A program made the position numbers and the translations under genes. A DNA stretch of 8,884 nt from DATFJC01 sp964528795 (GTDB lineage: Bacteria; Patescibacteriota; Patescibacteriia; UBA2591; UBA6264): NCBI GenBank assembly GCA_964528795.1, contig CAZGUY010000023.1, positions 1 through 8,884 of the forward strand, given 5' to 3'. The notes under the pieces are model-generated. The model was given only the letters and a program-made list of their open reading frames with translations, ran no database searches and was not told the DNA's origin. This document shows positions 4,782 to 8,884 of this stretch, piece after piece. How positions within the stretch are numbered: the first letter of the stretch is position 1; each line of letters begins with the position of its first letter.

Positions 4782-5624
4782 TTAAAACAGTAGGTTTATA
4801 ACTTTGTCGCCCCAGAAAAAAGCAATAAAGGTTCCAAATACCAAAAATGGTCCTAAAGGAATATGTGATTTCAAGCTTTTTTTATCAGTCAGAATTAAAA
4901 TAGCTGAAACTATAGAGCCAATAATATAAGCCAAAAATAAAGATAGAATCACTAATTTAAACTCTATTAAAACTACCCCCATAAAAGCACCTATTCTTAA
5001 GTCACCTAAGCCGATCCCTTTTTTCTTTGTTAAAACATATTGAAACAAGAAAAACAAAACTGGAATTAGGGCAGCTATTAAAATAGAGACAAACCTATCT
5101 AAAACCAAACCTGGTTCAGGTTGACCTCCTAAAACTGGTAAAAATACATTAAAAAACAAAGCCAAAGCTATACCAGGAATTAAAATTCTATCTTTTATTT
5201 CTTCATGCTTTAAATCATATAAAAATATAAAACTTAAAACAAAAACCGTTACCCAACTTGATAAAACATCAAATATGAAACCAATATAATGATAAAGTTC
5301 AGGTAATTCGTAAATAAAGCTTAAAACTTTGTAATCTCCAGCAATTCTTGAAACTGAAAATACAAACAAAAGACCTAAAGCAAGTTCTACAGCAAAATAT
5401 TCCCATGAAATCTTTTTATTACAATGACGACAACGACCACCTAAAAATATAAAAGAAAAAAGAGGTATGTTATCATACCAAGCAATTTTGTGTCCACATT
5501 TAGGACAATGAGATCTGCCTAAAATAGATTCATTATTAGCCATTCTATACACTAAAACATTTAAAAAACTACCAAAAGCTAATCCCATACCAAATATACA
5601 AACGTAAAAAAGCGTTAAAAACAT
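4782..5624 (-). CDS. pilD: Prepilin peptidase / N-methyltransferase (A24 family)
   Basis: The bifunctional membrane enzyme cleaves prepilin leaders and methylates the new N-terminus. All landmarks are present in 280 residues: GSFLNVLVYRM (18-28) at the N-terminus; two zinc-binding CxxC pairs, CPKC (C40, C43) and CRHC (C65, C68), around WYDNIPLFSFIFLGGRC; the first catalytic Asp in FLYDLKHEEIKD (D137); and the second in GIGLGDLR (D208). IPLGPFL (255-261) is the conserved C-terminal motif. About seven to eight hydrophobic segments are seen. The CxxC pairs mark the version carrying the methylase domain. It stands directly upstream of the minor pilin genes that it should process. Two of these have Ala in place of Gly at the cleavage site, so the enzyme must tolerate that. 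No clear Shine-Dalgarno lies before the ATG. Confidence 0.95.
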   Translation of the reverse strand: MFLTLFYVCIFGMGLAFGSFLNVLVYRMANNESILGRSHCPKCGHKIAWYDNIPLFSFIFLGGRCRHCNKKISWEYFAVELALGLLFVFSVSRIAGDYKVLSFIYELPELYHYIGFIFDVLSSWVTVFVLSFIFLYDLKHEEIKDRILIPGIALALFFNVFLPVLGGQPEPGLVLDRFVSILIAALIPVLFFLFQYVLTKKKGIGLGDLRIGAFMGVVLIEFKLVILSLFLAYIIGSIVSAILILTDKKSLKSHIPLGPFLVFGTFIAFFWGDKVINLLF

Positions 5625-5652
5625 AAATTATTGTTTACTGAATTAAATTATC

Positions 5653-5747
5653 AAATTCGTGGATTATGAATCCATAAATTTTGCTAAATTCGTGGATTAC
5701 AAATCCATAAATTTTACTAAATTCGTGGATTACAAATCCATAAATTA
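5653..5747. repeat. Three 33-bp tandem repeats, each a 29-bp dyad
   Basis: Copies start at 5653, 5686 and 5719 with an exact 33-bp period. Each has nested symmetry: AAATT, CG, TGGATT, a 3-base centre (ATG, ACA, ACA), AATCCA, TA, AATTT. The first two are joined to the next by 4 bases (TGCT or TACT). The last ends AATTA. There are no unique spacers, so it is not CRISPR. It lies upstream of the prepilin peptidase gene and could be protein-binding iterons, an array of RNA hairpins or REP-type elements. Confidence 0.85.
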
Positions 5748-5810
5748 TAGAAATAATAGATAGGGAGTTCGGATCACTCTATGAATATTCGATCTCATTT
5801 TGCTATTAGT

Positions 5811-5860
5811 TAAGGACTAAATCGGCGGTTAGACCGCCGTAGGGCGGTTTAACCGCCCTA
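5811..5860. repeat. Two adjacent GC-rich palindromes (REP/BIME-like)
   Basis: CGGCGGT-TAG-ACCGCCG (5823-5839) is followed directly by TAGGGCGGTT-T-AACCGCCCTA (5840-5860), with 10-bp perfect arms around one base. The GGCGGT and ACCGCC arms can also pair across the two hairpins. The left part (5811-5841) aligns with 3009-3038. It lies 28 bp beyond the GT9 stop and has no T-tract. It may end or protect the glycosyltransferase mRNA or be a dispersed repeat. Confidence 0.75.
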
Positions 5861-5887
5861 CTCTTCACAGATCGTACCTGTTAAGGG

Positions 5888-6919
5888 TTAAATTAAATTT
5901 TTTAATTCTTTAAAAACCAATTCAGGTGTTATAGATCTAAAACATGTTCTTTGATTGTCGCAGACCATATTAAAATCACCATATAAATCATAACAAGGAG
6001 AACACTTAAGGTTATCATTAAAAAGATATTTACTATTTTTATTTAAAGGAGCAAATCTTTTTGGATCAGTTGGGCCAAAAATTGATAATACTTTTCCATT
6101 TAAAGCAGCTGACAAATGAGCTAGACCACTATCAGAACAAACTATTGCCTTGCATTTACTTAAAATAGCTCCTGTTTCTAAAAGATTAGTTTTTCCAATT
6201 AAAGACAAACTAGATTCTTTTTTAAAAATATATTTTTCTAGATTTTTATCAGATTCACCTCCAACAAGCAAAGGAACAAAATCAGATTCTTTTAAAAGCT
6301 TTATAAGTTTGGGCCATTTTTCTTTGGGCCATCTTTTTATAATTTCTTTACCATTCTTTCCAGTTCCGCCCCCAGGAGAAAGGGCTATAACTTTTTGATT
6401 GTCTAAATTGTTTTTCTTAAAAAACTTATTTGCAAAATCTTTTGCATTTTTATCAAGATAAGCCTCTAAAGAAGTATCATTGTAATCTGGCTTAATATCT
6501 ATCTTTTTTAAAAGATCAAGGTAAAACAAGCTTTCATGGCGAACTTTATTATAATCAACACTATCAGTTAAAAACAGATCTCTTTTTCTTTTAAATCCAA
6601 TTCTTTTTTTTATTCCAAAAAAGTATGATATAACACCATAGACCCAATGCTTTCCTAAAACAAAAACTACATCATAATCCTTTTTAAAAATCTTAAAAAT
6701 AAGTTTTAAAAGCCTAAAAAATCTTTTTTTAAAAACTATATTTTCATTAAACTCTATAACTTGGTTTAAATAAGGATTATTTTCCAAAACAGGGCCTGGC
6801 TTTTCACCAACTAAATAATCAATCTTAGACTTAGGTAAATTTTTCTTAATTTGACGTATAAGAGGGGTGGTTAAAATTACATCCCCTATTCCTCCAGTTC
6901 TAAAAAGTAAAATATTCAT
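5888..6919 (-). CDS. Glycosyltransferase family 9 (ADP-heptose:LPS heptosyltransferase-like)
   Basis: This GT-B fold enzyme of family GT9 has 343 residues and transfers a sugar from a nucleotide-sugar donor. It shows the N-terminal MNILLFRTGGIGDVILTTPL (1-20), SPGGGTGKNG and KRWP (181-198), LLVGGESDKN (217-226), and the donor-site block CSDSGLAHLSAAL (261-273) followed by SIFGPTDP (279-286). The last part holds CSPC (306-309), C320 and C326 with ITPE, as in many GT9 proteins. Length is normal, and there is no signal peptide, so it should act at the cytoplasmic membrane face. Despite the family name, heptose and LPS are not implied; the CPR-like setting suggests another surface glycan. It follows the GT-C gene by 23 bp, with a TATAAT-like element in the gap, and has no Shine-Dalgarno. 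The donor and acceptor cannot be read from the sequence. Confidence 0.93.
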   Translation of the reverse strand: MNILLFRTGGIGDVILTTPLIRQIKKNLPKSKIDYLVGEKPGPVLENNPYLNQVIEFNENIVFKKRFFRLLKLIFKIFKKDYDVVFVLGKHWVYGVISYFFGIKKRIGFKRKRDLFLTDSVDYNKVRHESLFYLDLLKKIDIKPDYNDTSLEAYLDKNAKDFANKFFKKNNLDNQKVIALSPGGGTGKNGKEIIKRWPKEKWPKLIKLLKESDFVPLLVGGESDKNLEKYIFKKESSLSLIGKTNLLETGAILSKCKAIVCSDSGLAHLSAALNGKVLSIFGPTDPKRFAPLNKNSKYLFNDNLKCSPCYDLYGDFNMVCDNQRTCFRSITPELVFKELKNLI

Positions 6920-6930
6920 AATTATTTATA

Positions 6931-6939
6931 ATTATATCA
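6931..6939 (-). promoter_or_regulatory. Extended -10 element just before the GT9 gene
   Basis: The minus strand reads TGATATAAT, a full TGnTATAAT match, 11 nt before the ATG. A start 6-7 nt downstream would leave a leader of only about 4-5 nt, a near-leaderless mRNA. No good -35 is visible (TTAGCC at 18 bp). The gene also follows the GT-C gene closely, so this may be an internal promoter or a chance match in AT-rich DNA. Confidence 0.35.
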
Positions 6940-6942
6940 CAC

Positions 6943-8307
6943 TTATTTTCTTTTGGCTAACAAAGAAAACCCAACTCCAAAAACCATTATCGAGATAGGT
7001 AAAATAGTAATCATATTTCTACCAACAATTGTGCCATCTATTACAAACTGGTACGAATGGGTGAATGTATAGATAAAAATATAACCAAAAAATGCTAAAA
7101 ACAAAACACAAACTAAAAACCAATTTTTAAACTCAACCCTTTTAAATTTAAAGGCAAAGATCAAAAGCCCTAAAATAAAGATACCAGGCCAAATATGCAA
7201 ACTACTTGGAATAAATATTTGATGAAATACTTGTGGTAAGACCTTTAAATGTGGCCCTTCAAGTAAAAGAGGCTTTTCTAAATTATTAAAACCTAATTTA
7301 TTAACACTTTTAAAAATAAGCCAAGGTAAAGATATTAAAATAGTTGGTAATAAGAAATATAATATCTTTTTAATTTTAATATTTTTAAATACTTTCTTTT
7401 CTTTTAAAAGGTAAATAATTAAATAACTGATTATCAGTGCTCCAAAAAGTATTAAACCCTCATTTTTAGTCCAAATACAAAACCCAGAAAAAATACCCGA
7501 CAATATTAAGTTAAAATTCTTTTTTGTTTTTAAATAAAAATTTAAAAACCCAACTCCTAAAGTAAAATAAAATGAAAGTGCTAGATCAGCATAGCCAACA
7601 AAGCCATGATAAACTAATAAAGGAATACTTGAAAGAAAAGCTATTAAACCCAAAACATACTCTCTTTTTAAAAACCTTTTTAAAAAATAATATATAAAAA
7701 GAATCAACATTAAAAAATAAACAAAAAACCATCCCCCAATTAAAGCATCGTTAACCTCCCCCATCCAAAAATAACTCCATGACAAAAGTAAAGGTAAATG
7801 CATGGGATAATTTGGATGAGCACCAGCTCCTAAAAACCAGGGAGATTTTTTTTGAAAAATACCTTGTTTTTTTAAAAAGATTGTTTTTGCTTTAAAAGAC
7901 CAGTTAGTAAGAGAATCCATTTGACTAATTGGCCTTTCTATACTTTGAAAAAATACAAACCCAAGTTGAAATAAAATAACAACAATTAAAAACCACTCTA
8001 ACAACTTGAATTTTTTAATCTTGTATTTAATTTTTTTAAAATCTACATTTAATGGTCTATAACCCATGCTAAACATTATTAAAACACCAATTCCGGCTAA
8101 AATTGTTACAAACCATGGTAAAAAAGAATAAGATATATTAAAAAGCCCCCATAAAAACATTAAAAAACTTAAAACACCAGTCCCTAAACCAAAAGATAAA
8201 ACAATTCTCATTAAAGGAGATTTAATTTGTTTTGTTAAAATTAAAAGAATTTGCCTTCCTAAAATTAAACAAACTCCAATTGATAATAAAAGCATCAAAA
8301 AATCCAT
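6943..8307 (-). CDS. GT-C-type integral membrane glycosyltransferase (GT39/RgtA-like)
   Basis: The product is a 454-residue polytopic protein with about ten to twelve hydrophobic segments. It resembles the PMT/ArnT-like GT-C superfamily, which moves sugars from a polyprenyl-phosphate donor outside the membrane. After a predicted helix, the loop ERPISQMDSLTNWSFKAK (124-141) holds D131, the likely catalytic acidic residue. HPNYPMHLPLL (164-174), GFVGYADLALSFY (235-247) and IWTKNEGLILF (278-288) are typical of bacterial GT39-like proteins. R430 in the last loop before the final helix (GRNM) may also be functional. Its ATG comes one base after the stop of the upstream membrane-protein gene, so the two are probably translated together. 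The family is inferred from topology and motifs without a search; donor and acceptor are unknown. Confidence 0.75.
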   Translation of the reverse strand: MDFLMLLLSIGVCLILGRQILLILTKQIKSPLMRIVLSFGLGTGVLSFLMFLWGLFNISYSFLPWFVTILAGIGVLIMFSMGYRPLNVDFKKIKYKIKKFKLLEWFLIVVILFQLGFVFFQSIERPISQMDSLTNWSFKAKTIFLKKQGIFQKKSPWFLGAGAHPNYPMHLPLLLSWSYFWMGEVNDALIGGWFFVYFLMLILFIYYFLKRFLKREYVLGLIAFLSSIPLLVYHGFVGYADLALSFYFTLGVGFLNFYLKTKKNFNLILSGIFSGFCIWTKNEGLILFGALIISYLIIYLLKEKKVFKNIKIKKILYFLLPTILISLPWLIFKSVNKLGFNNLEKPLLLEGPHLKVLPQVFHQIFIPSSLHIWPGIFILGLLIFAFKFKRVEFKNWFLVCVLFLAFFGYIFIYTFTHSYQFVIDGTIVGRNMITILPISIMVFGVGFSLLAKRK

Positions 8308-8308
8308 T

Positions 8309-8884
8309 TTACTTTTTCTTTAATATTTGTTTATTATTTTCAAATTTTTTAAAAATTTCATAACCTTCTTTGTTATTGAAAGAAACATTAAAACCAATCA
8401 CAAAGTCGGCTTTTTCAGATGAGACAAATTCTACTTTTGGAAAAAGATAATACTCTGCCAAATAAGTAAAAACAGGGTTTTCAGGAACAAAAAATACTTT
8501 TGCCTGAGCTGGTAATTCTTTTTTAACTTCTTGTAAAAAGAAATAAAAATCATGCCAATTTTTTGGCATGTTATAACCTTTAATAACCTTGTTTATAACA
8601 TTGTTCCGTTTCTGATCTAAGGTTTTATTTACAAAATTATTATAATCTAATTTAAACCAATTTATTTCTGTCACAAACCACCTAGCCCCACTAACAAACC
8701 AAACTATTAATAAGAATATAAAAATAATTTTTTGAAAAGAATATTTTTTTAAAAAATCAAATTCAAAATACTTTAAAGCCCATATTAAAAAAAGACCTAC
8801 TACTAAAATGAAATAAATAATAATATGGTGAGCTAGCCCAAAAAATTTTGTGCCTGGTATAAAATTTATAAAAAAGTATCTTTC
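8309..8884 (-). CDS. Membrane protein with soluble C-terminal domain, N-terminus beyond window
   Basis: The reading frame is open to the right edge, so 191 residues of a longer protein are visible. Two membrane segments lie at about 18-37 (AHHIIIYFILVVGLFLIWAL) and 51-70 (QKIIFIFLLIVWFVSGARWF). A mostly soluble domain of about 120 residues follows, with alternating helices and strands: KNWHDFYFFLQEVKKELP, AKVFFVP, FTYLAEYYLFP, VEFV and ADFVIGF. The in-frame GTG at 8672-8674 (V71) is not a convincing start, because it lies at the end of the second hydrophobic helix and its upstream frame remains open. The family is not recognised by name. The 1-bp spacing to the GT-C gene suggests a functional partner, for instance in surface polysaccharide work, but this is inference. 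Confidence 0.75.
   Translation of the reverse strand, partial: ERYFFINFIPGTKFFGLAHHIIIYFILVVGLFLIWALKYFEFDFLKKYSFQKIIFIFLLIVWFVSGARWFVTEINWFKLDYNNFVNKTLDQKRNNVINKVIKGYNMPKNWHDFYFFLQEVKKELPAQAKVFFVPENPVFTYLAEYYLFPKVEFVSSEKADFVIGFNVSFNNKEGYEIFKKFENNKQILKKK

Noticed and set aside
5653..5747. CRISPR array
   Set aside because: The three units follow each other with only four-base linkers and no unique spacers, and no cas gene is near.
5744..5749. TATAAT as a pilD promoter
   Set aside because: It has no -35 or TG extension, and it lies at the edge of the tandem repeat in AT-rich sequence where chance matches are common.
6150..6398. 82-residue plus-strand ORF
   Set aside because: It lies fully inside the clear GT9 gene on the other strand, has no domain or leader, and its composition follows from the antisense of GT9 codons.
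8309..8674. 121-residue protein starting at GTG
   Set aside because: The frame is open upstream to the window edge with two membrane helices, so the GTG is an internal Val codon of a longer gene.
1..8884. TGA recoded as Gly, as in some CPR lineages
   Set aside because: All genes read through cleanly with the standard code, no frame is broken by TGA, and glycines are encoded by GGN.

Overview
The window is an AT-rich stretch in which every recognised gene lies on the minus strand, so transcription runs from the right end to the left. It includes two runs of exactly 100 N, the usual placeholder for a scaffold gap of unknown length, so this is probably a draft or metagenome-assembled genome. 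Several features suggest a Candidate Phyla Radiation / Patescibacteria lineage (inference, not proven): Lys/Ile/Asn/Phe-rich proteins, very short gaps between genes, starts without Shine-Dalgarno sequences, a type IV pilus minor-pilin cluster with an A24 prepilin peptidase, and GT-C and GT9 glycosyltransferases. The code looks standard: all complete stops are TAA or TAG, and no gene is broken by TGA.

Layout in the direction of transcription. (1) Right end to 5888: a membrane protein cut by the window edge, a polytopic GT-C-type glycosyltransferase one base after its stop, and a GT9 (heptosyltransferase-like) enzyme; together they look like a cell-surface glycan module. (2) 5887-5625: a non-coding spacer with GC-rich palindromes and three 33-bp tandem dyad repeats. 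(3) 5624-3104: prepilin peptidase/methylase, then minor pilins in the classical order FimT/GspH, PilV/GspI, PilW/GspJ. The 4193-4292 gap makes FimT and PilV read as one false 311-residue protein. (4) 3103-2924: another palindrome block and the likely promoter/operator of the next gene. (5) 2923-1865: a winged-helix Fic protein in which the catalytic His is Gln. It sits between PilW and the last minor pilin, PilX-like, at 1852-1496, which is itself split by the other N gap. (6) 1468-929: a NYN-domain (LabA/DUF88) putative RNase. (7) 928-583: a 346-bp non-coding region with DnaA-box-like sequences, a plus-strand promoter-like signal and a plus-strand terminator-like hairpin. (8) 582-1: a 45-residue ORF overlapping a nucleotidyltransferase gene (AbiEii/DUF6036-like) that runs off the left edge.

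The prepilin peptidase would process the FimT, PilV, PilW and PilX-like pilins, which are expected to prime or cap a type IV pilus used for attachment, motility or DNA uptake. The major pilin, the ATPases and PilC are not in the window. The glycosyltransferases may decorate surface polymers or pilins, which is only an inference from proximity. The Fic, NYN and small-ORF/nucleotidyltransferase genes are regulatory or toxin-antitoxin-like accessory genes placed around and inside the pilus cluster. The points most worth following are the Fic His-to-Gln change with an intact inhibitory motif and operator-like repeats, and a family of palindromic intergenic repeats seen at three places.
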